The notes under the pieces were generated by a model that had not been told where the DNA came from, ran no database searches, and saw only the letters and a program-made list of their open reading frames with translations. This document shows, in pieces, positions 24,861 through 33,352 of a stretch of 36,917 nucleotides of DNA. Each line of letters starts with the position of its first letter. Positions within the stretch are counted from its first letter, which is position 1. The translations under genes and the position numbers were made by a program. The stretch comes from Lachnospira sp. UBA2821 (GTDB lineage: Bacteria; Bacillota; Clostridia; Lachnospirales; Lachnospiraceae): NCBI GenBank assembly GCA_002351535.1, contig DEGR01000053.1, forward strand, positions 1 through 36,917, written 5' to 3'.

Positions 24861-24889
24861 ATTCTACCACTAAACAATAATTTTGTAAA
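24861..24889 (-). promoter_or_regulatory. Promoter of rnpB
   Basis: TTTACA (24889-24884), 17 bases, TAGAAT (24866-24861); both boxes match five of six. Transcription should start near 24854, giving about 26 bases before P1, which contain a GACGCAAATGCGTC inverted repeat (24849-24836). Confidence 0.75.
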
Positions 24890-24926
24890 TATTTTAATAA
24901 ATCAGCAGCTTTTATTCTATCAATCT

Positions 24927-26588
24927 CTATACATTAAAGCAACTTCCGCCGATAAATTCTCTTAAAAGTGAATTATTTGGTATATTCCTGCTGTCAACTC
25001 CAAGAAAATAATCTAAAAACTTAAGAAGTCTCTTTGCTTCAAGATATTCAGGTATATCATTCGGTATATCAAATAATAAAGGCTCAGCATATTGCTTAAG
25101 AACTGCCAATTCATATATAAGTGCCGAATTAAACATAACATCGGCCTGCTCCTGATATGGGAAAATATTATGTTCTTCACCGTTTCTTACCGACTGCCAT
25201 CTTGCAATTGTATCTTTCGCAGATGTTCCTCTTGTCCTTGCATCTCTTACAATTCTTCTTATGAGTCTTCCGTCTGTCGTCGGTATTCTATTGTGTTCAT
25301 CTACATTAAGCTGCGTAAGTGCACTTATGTATATTTTATATTTGCTTTCTTTATCAAGTGCATAAGATAATCTGTCATTTAATCCATGTATTCCCTCTAT
25401 AACAAGAATATCATCATTGCCAAGCTTTAATGTTTTTCCATTATATTCTCTCTTGCCTGTAATAAAATTATAAGTCGGCATGGCAACTTCCTTACCTTTT
25501 TCAAGGTCGGTCATATTTTCGTTAAAAAGTTCTACATCCAATGCCTCAAGCACCTCATAGTTATAATTTCCATCTTCGTCCCTTGGCGTATTTTCTCTTT
25601 CTACAAAATAATCATCAACACCAATAGGATGTGGTGTAAGACCATTGGCTCTTAACTGAATCGACAGCCTATGTGAAAATGTAGTTTTTCCGGACGACGA
25701 AGGTCCTGCAATCATAACAAATTTCTTTGATTTATTTCTTGCTATTTCTGTTGCTATCTCGGCAATTTTCTTTTCCTGTAAAGCCTCCTGTACAAGAATG
25801 ATTTCATTCATTTTTCCCTTTGAAATCTGCTCGTTTAATGCTCCGACATTTGCAATATTTAACATTTCACCCCATATGGAAGATTGTTTCAGAACATTAA
25901 ACAGCTTTTCCTGTGGTTTAAATTCTTCTAATACATCAGGATTTTCTTTTGTCGGAAGCTGCAATACAAATCCTTCATCATAAGAATACAAATCAAAATA
26001 TTTAATAAAACCTGTGCTTGGCACCATATAGCCATAGTAATAATCTTCAAATCCTTTAAGACTGTATATATTGACCTTAGATGCCCTTCTGAATCTGAAA
26101 AGCTTTTCTTTATCGTACATTTTGTGCCTGTTAAATAACGCTTTAGCACTATCAACACCGATTGTTCTTTTGTTAATCGGAGCATCTTCGGCTACGATTT
26201 TATCCATCTGTGCCTTAACATCCCTAAGCAGATTTTCAGTTATTTTTGTCTTTCCTTTTAATGTACAATAATATCCTTTACTGATTGAATACTCAACCTT
26301 TATCTTATCAATGTTCTCTTCACCTGCAACATCATAAAATGCCTTCATCATTATCAGAGTTGCACTTCTTTTATATGTTTCTATTCCGGGCGACGATTTT
26401 GTTGTGATGAATTCTATTTTGCATGGTCCTGTTATACTTTTGAACAGCTCTGTCAGCTTTCCGTCTTTAATTGCCAATACTATCTGTGCATCATACTCAT
26501 CTTTAAAATTCTTCGCTATCTGTGTCAATGTAGTTCCATCTGCATACTGCCTTTCTACATCTCCAATTAATACATTATATATCTCCAT
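24927..26588 (-). CDS. TGS/ThrRS-like nucleoside kinase (uridine-kinase fold)
   Basis: A 553-residue cytoplasmic protein of three parts. Residues 1-65 resemble a TGS domain. Residues 66-180 resemble the ThrRS second additional (editing-like) domain, with the catalytic His-rich motif degenerate (RSATLIMMKAF). The C-terminal half is a uridine kinase/phosphoribulokinase P-loop kinase with Walker A GPSSSGKTTFS (about 295) and the substrate loop GVDDYFVERENTPRDEDG. This architecture is known as a nucleoside kinase family in Firmicutes and Thermotoga; the exact nucleoside is not deducible. It follows trmK by 14 bases in the run with rpoD and dnaG. Confidence 0.88.
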   Translation of the reverse strand: MEIYNVLIGDVERQYADGTTLTQIAKNFKDEYDAQIVLAIKDGKLTELFKSITGPCKIEFITTKSSPGIETYKRSATLIMMKAFYDVAGEENIDKIKVEYSISKGYYCTLKGKTKITENLLRDVKAQMDKIVAEDAPINKRTIGVDSAKALFNRHKMYDKEKLFRFRRASKVNIYSLKGFEDYYYGYMVPSTGFIKYFDLYSYDEGFVLQLPTKENPDVLEEFKPQEKLFNVLKQSSIWGEMLNIANVGALNEQISKGKMNEIILVQEALQEKKIAEIATEIARNKSKKFVMIAGPSSSGKTTFSHRLSIQLRANGLTPHPIGVDDYFVERENTPRDEDGNYNYEVLEALDVELFNENMTDLEKGKEVAMPTYNFITGKREYNGKTLKLGNDDILVIEGIHGLNDRLSYALDKESKYKIYISALTQLNVDEHNRIPTTDGRLIRRIVRDARTRGTSAKDTIARWQSVRNGEEHNIFPYQEQADVMFNSALIYELAVLKQYAEPLLFDIPNDIPEYLEAKRLLKFLDYFLGVDSRNIPNNSLLREFIGGSCFNV

Positions 26589-26602
26589 ATGCTTCTCCGT
26601 TT

Positions 26603-27289
26603 CTAAGTGTAAAACCCTTTACACTTTCTTATAATATCAAGCTTTTTACTTAAATATGCTGTTTTTTCAGTATTATGTGTTTTTATATTTTTCAAAATAT
26701 CATTAGTTGTAATTTCTTCTTTGTCGAGAAACTTTTTAAGAACTGCATCTCTCTTATCAAGAAGCCTCTTACCATATACAAAATCTTCATCACTACTATA
26801 ATCACAGCTTTTATAATTATTTAAAACCTTTATAACATTATAATACTTATTATCATCTATTACCATACTCTCATCACAAATATTATATCCCATTTCACAA
26901 AGATATCTTCTCACCATTTCAATATCGGAATGTGGTGAAAGTATAATCTGCCCCGCATTTCTAAATACTTCTTCTCCATCTTCAAGTATCTTAATAATCA
27001 GTTGTCCACCCATACCCGCAACTACGATGGCATCTGCCTCTCCTGATTCCAACTCCTTCACTCCATCCGACAGTCTTGTACTGATTTTATCTTCCAGTCC
27101 GTTATTTTTAATATTTATCTCTGCCCTTGCTAACGGACCACTATTAATATCCATTGCGATAGCTGCTTGTGCTATTCCTTCTCCCACAAGATATATAGGT
27201 ATATATCCATGGTCAGTTCCAACATCGGCTACCACCCCGGTTCTGTCAACCATGGATGCGATAAGCGATAATCTGCGTGATAACTGCAT
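26603..27289 (-). CDS. trmK: tRNA (adenine-22-N1)-methyltransferase TrmK
   Basis: An SAM-dependent enzyme that makes m1A22 in the tRNA D-loop. The N-terminal LSRRLSLIASMV, the SAM-binding motif VADVGTDHGYIPIYL (about 20-34), AIAMDINSGPLARAEINI (about 42-59) and the AIVVAGMGGQLI motif (about 83-94) are diagnostic. It has 228 residues, with a coiled C-terminal tail. The position directly after rpoD, 15 bases apart, is the usual Firmicutes order. Confidence 0.92.
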   Translation of the reverse strand: MQLSRRLSLIASMVDRTGVVADVGTDHGYIPIYLVGEGIAQAAIAMDINSGPLARAEINIKNNGLEDKISTRLSDGVKELESGEADAIVVAGMGGQLIIKILEDGEEVFRNAGQIILSPHSDIEMVRRYLCEMGYNICDESMVIDDNKYYNVIKVLNNYKSCDYSSDEDFVYGKRLLDKRDAVLKKFLDKEEITTNDILKNIKTHNTEKTAYLSKKLDIIRKCKGFYT

Positions 27290-27304
27290 TATACTTACTC
27301 CTAT

Positions 27305-28411
27305 CTATTCAAGATAATCTTTTAATTTCCTGCTTCGTTTCGGATGTCTGAGTTTTCTTAGTGCCTTTGCCTCTATCTGACGTATTCTCTCTCTTGTAAC
27401 ACCAAATTCTTTTCCGACTTCCTCAAGTGTTCTTGCTCTTCCATCATCAAGTCCGAACCTTAACCTTAATACATTCTGTTCCCTGTCTGTTAACGTTTCA
27501 AGTGCTTCTAACAACTGCTCTCTTAACAGCATAAATGTAGCCGCATCAGCCGGCACCGGTATGTTATTATCCTGGATAAAGTCACCAAGATGACTGTCCT
27601 CTTCTTCTCCGACAGGTGTTTCCAACGATACCGGTTCCTGAGATATCTTCATGATTTCTCTTACTTTCTCAACAGGCATCTTCATCCTGTCAGCAATTTC
27701 TTCCGGTGTTGGCTCTCTGCCTATTTCCTGTAACAATTGTCTCGATACACGAACCAGTTTGTTGATAGTCTCAACCATATGAACCGGAATTCTTATTGTT
27801 CTTGCCTGATCCGCAATAGACCTTGTTATTGCCTGACGTATCCACCATGTTGCATATGTGCTGAACTTATATCCTTTACGATAATCAAACTTGTCTACCG
27901 CCTTAATCAACCCCAGGTTACCTTCCTGTATAAGATCTAACAACTGCATTCCTCTTCCCACATATCTCTTAGCGATACTGACAACAAGTCTGAGATTTGA
28001 TACCGTAAGCTTCTGCTTTGCTACCTCGTCTCCCTGTTCAATTCTTTTTGCAAGCTCTATTTCCTCCTCTGATGTAAGAAGCGGTACTTTTCCAATTTCT
28101 TTAAGATACATTCGTACAGGATCTTCTATGCTGATACCTTCCGGAACAGACAAATCAATTTTTTCTACATCTACTTCCTCAATTTCATCAATATTTATAT
28201 CCTCATCTTCTGTATCATCTTCATCAGCAATTTTCAATACATCAACACCGGAATTCTCAAGTGCATCCAAAAGCCTGTCCATCTTTTCAGAATCTTTTTC
28301 TCCCGAAAAATATGATTCCACCTCATTATATTCTATAACGTTTTTCTTTTTTGATGCCTCTTTAACAAGCTTATTAAACAACTCATCAATATCAATATTG
28401 CTCTTATCCAT
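27305..28411 (-). CDS. rpoD: RNA polymerase primary sigma factor
   Basis: Housekeeping sigma-70 (SigA). Region 1.2 is DPVRMYLKEIGKVPLLTSEEE (about 96-115), region 2 contains DLIQEGNLGLIKAVDKF and YKFSTYATWWIRQAI with the -10 recognition helix (about 160-200), region 3 begins RIPVHMVETINKL, and region 4.2 is EVGKEFGVTRERIRQIEAKAL near the C terminus. At 368 residues it is the size of clostridial SigA, with a short acidic region 1.1. It sits after dnaG (33 bases) as in the classic macromolecular synthesis operon. Confidence 0.97.
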   Translation of the reverse strand: MDKSNIDIDELFNKLVKEASKKKNVIEYNEVESYFSGEKDSEKMDRLLDALENSGVDVLKIADEDDTEDEDINIDEIEEVDVEKIDLSVPEGISIEDPVRMYLKEIGKVPLLTSEEEIELAKRIEQGDEVAKQKLTVSNLRLVVSIAKRYVGRGMQLLDLIQEGNLGLIKAVDKFDYRKGYKFSTYATWWIRQAITRSIADQARTIRIPVHMVETINKLVRVSRQLLQEIGREPTPEEIADRMKMPVEKVREIMKISQEPVSLETPVGEEEDSHLGDFIQDNNIPVPADAATFMLLREQLLEALETLTDREQNVLRLRFGLDDGRARTLEEVGKEFGVTRERIRQIEAKALRKLRHPKRSRKLKDYLE

Positions 28412-28444
28412 TTTTGCAACCCCATTCCTTCCTGCTATTCTCTT

Positions 28445-30208
28445 TTAGAGTAACTTTATATGCATATTTTGCAGTTTAGCTTTCTCCCTGATTATTCTTT
28501 GTAATGTATCTGCATCAGTCGCATTTCTGCTCTCATAATCAAGACTATTTTTCTTAACGCACATTATTGTTTCATTTAATGCTTTTTCGCGTTCCTGTAC
28601 ACTTATTTCTCCATTCAATCTTGCATGAAACAGACCTGCAGCTTCTTTTTGTTCTTCTTCTGTCTCAAAATGATTAATTATCATTGCAGGATTGACTTTA
28701 CCTTCTCTAAGCTGTGTAAACAGCATATGTGCAACTTTATTATATAAAGGCTCTACAAAATCTTCCTCCGATATATAATCTTTTATTTTATCGTATATAC
28801 TCTCATCTTCAATGAGCCATGTAAGCAATATCTTCTGTGACTGTTTTATTCCGTCGTCTTTGCCCGAGATATCTCTGTCCCTTTTTCGATTATTATCTAT
28901 ATTCTCTTCAACATGGCTATTGTATGTTAATGACCGCTTATATACAAGCTTTTCCATACTCTCTTTTGGAATTATGAATTCCCTGCATACTGAATCAATA
29001 TATATATTCCTCTCTATCTCGTCTTCGAATACCAGAAGCCGTAATGCCACTTCATTGTAGAATCTCGCTGTTTCGTCAGGATTGTTTAAATCAAACGTCT
29101 CCTGAAGTCTTCGTATTTCATATATAAAACTGTTCTCGGCCTCATCTATTCTCTTTTCGAACTCTTCCGCACCAAGATTTTTTATAAATTCATCCGGGTC
29201 TTTATACGGTCTCATATTAATAACCTTAACGGATAATCCACCGCTTCTCAACATCGGTATTGCTCTTAATGCTGCTTTAACTCCTGCACCATCACTGTCA
29301 AATGTCACAAGAACATTATCTGTATACCGCTTTATAATACTGGCATGTTTAGATGTGAATGCAGTTCCCAGTGCTGCGACGGCATTGTCAAATCCGGCCT
29401 GATGTAATGCAATGACATCCATATATCCCTCACATATAATAAACGAATTCTTTCTGGAGGTCCTCGCTATATTTAAACCATAAAGATTCCTGCTCTTATC
29501 AAAAATCTTTGTTTCCGGTGAATTTATATATTTGGGTTTTGCATCTCCAAGAACTCTTCCGCCAAATCCTATTACTCTGTTACTGTTATCCATAATCGGA
29601 TACATAACTCTGTTCCAAAATGCATCATAAACGCCTTTTTCACTATATTTAACCAGCCCTGACTGTTTTAATATCTCATCATTATAGCCTTTGCTTCTCA
29701 GATATGTGTACAGTGAATTACTATATTTCAGTGCATACCCAAGACCGAATTTCTTAATTGTCTCATCAGTAAGACCTCTCTTTTTGAAATACTCCATTCC
29801 TTCTTTTCCACGTTCACTCATTAACTGATGGTAGAAAAACATGGCCGCTTCTTTATTTATCTGAAGTAAAGTAGCTTTAATGTTATTATTTCTCTTTTCT
29901 TCTTCTGTTAATTCGGCTTCCTTAAGTTCAACTCCCGCCCTGTCAGCAAGAATTTTTACAGCCTCCTGAAATGTATCATTTTCATATCTCATAAGAAATG
30001 TATATACATTTCCTCCTTCACCACATCCAAAACAATAATACATCTGTTTTCCGGGTGAAACACCGAATGAAGGAGACTTTTCGTTATGAAAAGGACATAA
30101 TCCGAAATATGTATTTCCTTTTTTCTTTAATTGCACATGTTGGGATATTACATCTACAATATCATTCTTTTCCCTGATTTCTTCAATTATCTCGTCTGAA
30201 TATCGCAT
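28445..30208 (-). CDS. dnaG: DNA primase
   Basis: Makes RNA primers at the replication fork. The CHC2 zinc finger is CPFHNEKSPSF...YYCFGCGEGG (about 38-65). The Toprim core shows ICEGYMDVIALHQAG (about 258-272) and VTFDSDGAGVKA (about 306-317). The C-terminal part after about 430 corresponds to the DnaB-binding domain. 587 residues is normal. It lies between the dGTPase-like gene and rpoD. Confidence 0.97.
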   Translation of the reverse strand: MRYSDEIIEEIREKNDIVDVISQHVQLKKKGNTYFGLCPFHNEKSPSFGVSPGKQMYYCFGCGEGGNVYTFLMRYENDTFQEAVKILADRAGVELKEAELTEEEKRNNNIKATLLQINKEAAMFFYHQLMSERGKEGMEYFKKRGLTDETIKKFGLGYALKYSNSLYTYLRSKGYNDEILKQSGLVKYSEKGVYDAFWNRVMYPIMDNSNRVIGFGGRVLGDAKPKYINSPETKIFDKSRNLYGLNIARTSRKNSFIICEGYMDVIALHQAGFDNAVAALGTAFTSKHASIIKRYTDNVLVTFDSDGAGVKAALRAIPMLRSGGLSVKVINMRPYKDPDEFIKNLGAEEFEKRIDEAENSFIYEIRRLQETFDLNNPDETARFYNEVALRLLVFEDEIERNIYIDSVCREFIIPKESMEKLVYKRSLTYNSHVEENIDNNRKRDRDISGKDDGIKQSQKILLTWLIEDESIYDKIKDYISEEDFVEPLYNKVAHMLFTQLREGKVNPAMIINHFETEEEQKEAAGLFHARLNGEISVQEREKALNETIMCVKKNSLDYESRNATDADTLQRIIREKAKLQNMHIKLL

Positions 30209-30240
30209 TTTCCCGTTCCTTCCACAACATACTGATAATA

Positions 30241-31254
30241 TTATATCTTCCAGAATGTTGGTACAAATATTTCATTAAACTTTTCTACTGAATACTGGTC
30301 TGTCATTCCCGCAATATAATCGCATACAACTCTTCCAACTGAATGACCTGATTCTATCCTGCACTGATATTCTTCCGGCAGTTTTTCTATATGTTCAATA
30401 TAGTATTCATAAAGGAATGTAAGCATACTCTTTGCTTTAGTTTCCTGCTCCTTTGCCACCGGATTATGATATACATTATCAAACATAAACTTTCTTAGTC
30501 CCTGCATTGCAGCCGCAATATCATGAGACATAACTATATCATTCACACCGACACTATTTTTTATTATATCGTGAATCATAGTATTTAACCTGTTATTCTT
30601 AGAATTGCCAAGAACATCTGTATACTCTTCCGGCAAATCTTCTTCAGTAATTATTTTTCCTCTTATGGCATCATCTATATCATGGTTTATATATGCCATT
30701 TTATCAGAAAGACGCACTATCTTTCCTTCAAGTGTAGAAGGATTTCCCGACGTCCTATGATTAACTATTCCATTCCTGACTTCCCATGTAAGATTAAGTC
30801 CCTGACCTTTGTTCTCAAGAAGTTCAACCACTCTTATACTTTGTCTGTAATGTGAAAATCCTTCATCACACACTTCATTAAGTGCTGCTTCCCCCGCATG
30901 TCCGAAAGGCGTATGCCCAAGGTCATGGCCAAGCGCAACAGCCTCGGTAAGGTCTTCATTCAGCCGCAATGCCCTCGCAACAGTTCTTGCTATCTGCGAT
31001 ACTTCTAACGTATGAGTGAGTCTTGTTCTGTAATGATCCCCCGCGGGTGCTAAAAACACCTGTGTCTTGTGTTTAAGCCTCCTAAATGCCTTGCAATGTA
31101 TAATTCTATCCCTGTCTCTCTGATAACACGTCCTTATATCACACTGTTCTTCATATCTTTCTCTTCCCCTTGTGTCAACACTTTTCGATGCAAATCTGCT
31201 TAAATGCTCCTCCTCATATTTTTCCATTTCTTCTCTTATAAGCATAAAACCCAT
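30241..31254 (-). CDS. dgt: dGTPase-like deoxynucleoside triphosphohydrolase
   Basis: An HD-domain enzyme that removes triphosphate from dNTPs. The family marks are DRDRIIHCKAFRRLKHKTQVF (about 46-66), RLTHTLEVSQIARTVARAL (about 78-96) and the metal site ALGHDLGHTPFGHAGE (about 107-122). 337 residues fits the shorter, dgt-like group common next to dnaG in clostridia; these may be regulated and act on several dNTPs. Of several in-frame ATGs, the first has GGGGGTG directly upstream; MLIREEM or MEKYEEEH are alternatives. Confidence 0.92.
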   Translation of the reverse strand: MGFMLIREEMEKYEEEHLSRFASKSVDTRGRERYEEQCDIRTCYQRDRDRIIHCKAFRRLKHKTQVFLAPAGDHYRTRLTHTLEVSQIARTVARALRLNEDLTEAVALGHDLGHTPFGHAGEAALNEVCDEGFSHYRQSIRVVELLENKGQGLNLTWEVRNGIVNHRTSGNPSTLEGKIVRLSDKMAYINHDIDDAIRGKIITEEDLPEEYTDVLGNSKNNRLNTMIHDIIKNSVGVNDIVMSHDIAAAMQGLRKFMFDNVYHNPVAKEQETKAKSMLTFLYEYYIEHIEKLPEEYQCRIESGHSVGRVVCDYIAGMTDQYSVEKFNEIFVPTFWKI

Positions 31255-31286
31255 TCACCCCCATATAAACAAATTGTATACCTTCC

Positions 31287-32012
31287 CTAATTGCTCTCCA
31301 CATTTATCGCCGATTCAAGTGCCAGCTTCATCATTCTTGTAAATGAATTCTGTCTCTCATCCGCAGTCATTGCCTCCGATGAAACAAATGAATCAGAAAC
31401 CGTAACTATACATGCTGCCTTCTTTTCTGAAACATTGGCATTGTGTAGTAACGCAAAACTCTCCATCTCAACACCGAGACATCCATATTCATTATACATT
31501 CTGTCATAATATGGAGTCTTATCTTCCCTGTAAAATACATCCGTAGAATGGATACATCCTTTAATAATGTTCTGCCCTAATCTGTCTGCGGTATTACATA
31601 TTATACTATTCAGTTCCTCTGACGGATATACTTTACTTTTATCATAACCACTCTGAGTCTTTGCAAACGATGATTCTGAATATGACTCAGTAACAAGTAT
31701 AATATCTCCAACATTTACTTTATCTGTATATGCTCCGGCAGAACCAATTCTGATTATACTTTCAACATCATACATATTATACAGTTCATATGAATATATT
31801 CCTATAGATGGCATTCCCATACCTGAGCCCATTACAGATATTCTTTTGTCATTATATGTTCCTGTGTATCCATACATATTTCTGACACTGTTAAACATGA
31901 CAACATCTTTCAGATAATTCTCAGCTATTACTTTAGCTCTTAAAGGGTCACCCGGCATAAGAACCACAGGTGCAATCATTCCCTTTTCTGCTTCATTGTG
32001 TGGTGTTGGCAT
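31287..32012 (-). CDS. deoD: Purine nucleoside phosphorylase, DeoD type
   Basis: Splits purine (deoxy)nucleosides with phosphate to base and ribose-1-phosphate. The hexameric DeoD family marks are MPTPHN, MPGDPLRAK (about 20-28), GSGMGMPSIGIYSYEL (about 59-74), IRIGSAGAY with the phosphate Arg/Ser (about 83-91), GVEMESFAL (about 176-184) and TVSDS carrying the catalytic Asp. 241 residues from the ATG at 32012, which has GGGGTG upstream; a GTG nine bases earlier is less likely. It starts the run of dgt-dnaG-rpoD-trmK. Confidence 0.94.
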   Translation of the reverse strand: MPTPHNEAEKGMIAPVVLMPGDPLRAKVIAENYLKDVVMFNSVRNMYGYTGTYNDKRISVMGSGMGMPSIGIYSYELYNMYDVESIIRIGSAGAYTDKVNVGDIILVTESYSESSFAKTQSGYDKSKVYPSEELNSIICNTADRLGQNIIKGCIHSTDVFYREDKTPYYDRMYNEYGCLGVEMESFALLHNANVSEKKAACIVTVSDSFVSSEAMTADERQNSFTRMMKLALESAINVESN

Positions 32013-32061
32013 AATAATCACCCCGCCTTTCTTTTTTCTTCTTTTCTTTCATTGCTTATAC

Positions 32062-32090
32062 AAAAAAGGATGTTACAACTGCAGCATCCT
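32062..32090 (-). terminator. Terminator after tRNA-Leu(CAG)
   Basis: AGGATG (32090-32085) pairs with CATCCT (32072-32067) and is followed by six U residues. It separates the tRNA from the PNP gene. Confidence 0.75.
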
Positions 32091-32159
32091 CTAATCATTC
32101 ATTACATTATTTAAAACAGGATGCGTGCAAGCACATCCCCGGCTTATTGTCTTAAGTAG

Positions 32160-32243
32160 TGCAGGAAAAGGGACTTGAACCCTCATGATATTGCTATCAC
32201 ACGGACCTGAACCGTGCGCGTCTGCCAATTCCGCCATTCCTGC
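32160..32243 (-). tRNA. tRNA-Leu(CAG)
   Basis: An 84-nt class II tRNA. Acceptor GCAGGAA pairs with TTCCTGC, the anticodon stem is CACGG/CCGTG with loop TTCAGGT (anticodon CAG), and the T-loop reads GGTTCAAGTCC. A long variable arm is present and the discriminator is A. CCA is not encoded. It reads CUG. Confidence 0.95.
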
Positions 32244-32264
32244 AATTTTGCACTCACATATATG

Positions 32265-32294
32265 ATTATATGTTATACACCCGTGTTTTGTCAA
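32265..32294 (-). promoter_or_regulatory. Promoter of tRNA-Leu(CAG)
   Basis: Consensus TTGACA (32294-32289) and consensus TATAAT (32270-32265) with an 18-base spacer, about 22 bases before the tRNA 5' end. This gene is therefore transcribed separately from the two tRNAs upstream. Confidence 0.85.
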
Positions 32295-32315
32295 GATAAT
32301 TTCATCTATATACAT

Positions 32316-32348
32316 AATAAAAAAGTTTACAGAACTCTGTAAACTTTT
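32316..32348 (-). terminator. Terminator after tRNA-Asn
   Basis: A perfect 12-bp inverted repeat (32321-32332 with 32337-32348), ends AAAAGTTTACAG and CTGTAAACTTTT, with a four-base loop. Both flanks are U-rich in the matching strand, so it could work in both directions. It lies four bases from the tRNA-Asn 3' end. Confidence 0.85.
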
Positions 32349-32351
32349 AAG

Positions 32352-32423
32352 CTCCCCGAGTTGGGCTCGAACCAACAACCCCACGGTTAACAGCCGTGTG
32401 CTCTACCATTGAGCTATCGAGGA
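32352..32423 (-). tRNA. tRNA-Asn(GTT)
   Basis: A 72-nt tRNA. Acceptor TCCTCGA pairs with TCGGGGA, the anticodon stem is CACGG/CCGTG with loop CTGTTAA (anticodon GTT), and the T-arm is TTGGTTCGAGCCCAA. The discriminator is G as for Asn, and CCA is not encoded. It is probably cotranscribed with tRNA-Leu(AAG), 38 bases upstream. Confidence 0.95.
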
Positions 32424-32461
32424 ATATTCAATTATTATCTTCTATATTGTAGAAAATAAAA

Positions 32462-32546
32462 TGCGGAAGATGGGACTTGAACCCACACGATCGCACTGAC
32501 CACCAGATCCTTAGTCTGGCCTGTCTGCCAATTCCAGCACTTCCGC
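32462..32546 (-). tRNA. tRNA-Leu(AAG)
   Basis: An 85-nt class II tRNA. Acceptor GCGGAAG pairs with CTTCCGC, the D-stem is CTG/CAG, the anticodon stem is CCAGA/TCTGG with loop CTAAGGA. With T33 and G37 in place, positions 34-36 read AAG. The T-arm is TGGGTTCAAGTCCCA and the discriminator A. A34 tRNAs need the TadA deaminase to make inosine; in bacteria this is usual for Arg(ACG) and much rarer for Leu. CCA is not encoded. Confidence 0.93.
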
Positions 32547-32585
32547 ATGTCTGTCAGTTCTTATTACTTGCTGACCACGAATGAT

Positions 32586-32614
32586 ATAATACCATATGTA
32601 TTTATCTTTGTCAA
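32586..32614 (-). promoter_or_regulatory. Promoter of the tRNA-Leu(AAG)/tRNA-Asn pair
   Basis: TTGACA (32614-32609), 17 bases, TATTAT (32591-32586), about 40 bases before the tRNA-Leu(AAG) 5' end. Confidence 0.85.
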
Positions 32615-32669
32615 ACACTTTTTTAAACTTTTTTTAAAAAATATAAAATTCCTTTTTCATTACATCTTA

Positions 32670-32698
32670 CAAAAAGGCACATGCAAAATACATGTGCC
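32670..32698 (-). terminator. Terminator of the infC-rpmI-rplT operon
   Basis: Perfect 8-bp stem GGCACATG (32698-32691) with CATGTGCC (32683-32676), 7-base loop, followed by UUUUUG. It lies 27 bases after the rplT stop. Confidence 0.9.
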
Positions 32699-32725
32699 CA
32701 ATTTTTCTTAATATATGTCTGTTTA

Positions 32726-33082
32726 TTATGCAATTTTAGATTTTGCAAGGTCTACTAATTTAGCAAATCCTTCAGCATCGTTAATAGCCATGTCTGATAA
32801 CATTTTTCTGTTCATCTCAACACCTGCTAATTTTAATCCATACATAAATTTGCTGTATGATAAACCATTCATTCTTGAAGCAGCATTGATTCTGGCAATC
32901 CATAACTGTCTGAACTGTCTCTTCTTCTGCTTTCTTCCTGCATATGCACTTGTTAAAGCTCTCATTACAGACTGTTTTGCTACTCTGTACTGTTTAGATC
33001 TAGCGCCTCTGTAACCTTTAGCTAATTTTAATACTCTTTTATGTTTTTTCTTAGCATTTAATCCGCCTTTAATTCTTGCCAT
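32726..33082 (-). CDS. rplT: 50S ribosomal protein L20
   Basis: An early-assembly 23S rRNA-binding protein, 118 residues, full length. The basic N terminus (MARIKGGLNAKKKHKRVLKLAKGYRG) and SYSKFMYGLKLAGVEMNRKMLSDMA are family marks. L20 commonly represses its own operon by binding the leader. It is the last gene of infC-rpmI-rplT, 28 bases after rpmI, with GGAGGA upstream. Confidence 0.98.
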   Translation of the reverse strand: MARIKGGLNAKKKHKRVLKLAKGYRGARSKQYRVAKQSVMRALTSAYAGRKQKKRQFRQLWIARINAASRMNGLSYSKFMYGLKLAGVEMNRKMLSDMAINDAEGFAKLVDLAKSKIA

Positions 33083-33110
33083 CTCGGTTTTCCTCCTAAA
33101 CTAATATTTC

Positions 33111-33308
33111 TTATAAATAAGGTAATATTTTCTTCATGTTCTTTACATTAGTAGCATCTGTCATAGCAGCCTGTCTGAGATTTCTCTTTCTCTTTGTAGA
33201 CTTCTTTGTTAAGATATGGCTCTTATAAGCTTTCATTCTCTTTAATTTTCCAGTACCTGTTACTTTAAAACGCTTTGCAGCTGCTCTACTTGTTTTCATT
33301 TTTGGCAT
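33111..33308 (-). CDS. rpmI: 50S ribosomal protein L35
   Basis: A 65-residue basic ribosomal protein (MPKMKTSRAAAKRFKVTGTGK, ending in VKNMKKILPYL). It lies between infC and rplT, as in nearly all Firmicutes, with GGAGGA before the ATG. Confidence 0.98.
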   Translation of the reverse strand: MPKMKTSRAAAKRFKVTGTGKLKRMKAYKSHILTKKSTKRKRNLRQAAMTDATNVKNMKKILPYL

Positions 33309-33352
33309 TACTGTTTCCTCCTTAAATTCACTATTTATTTTAACTATTAAAA

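Noticed and set aside
32091..32384. 97-residue open frame across the tRNA genes
   Set aside because: It runs through tRNA-Leu(CAG), its promoter and two terminators; the peptide is a translation of tRNA sequence.
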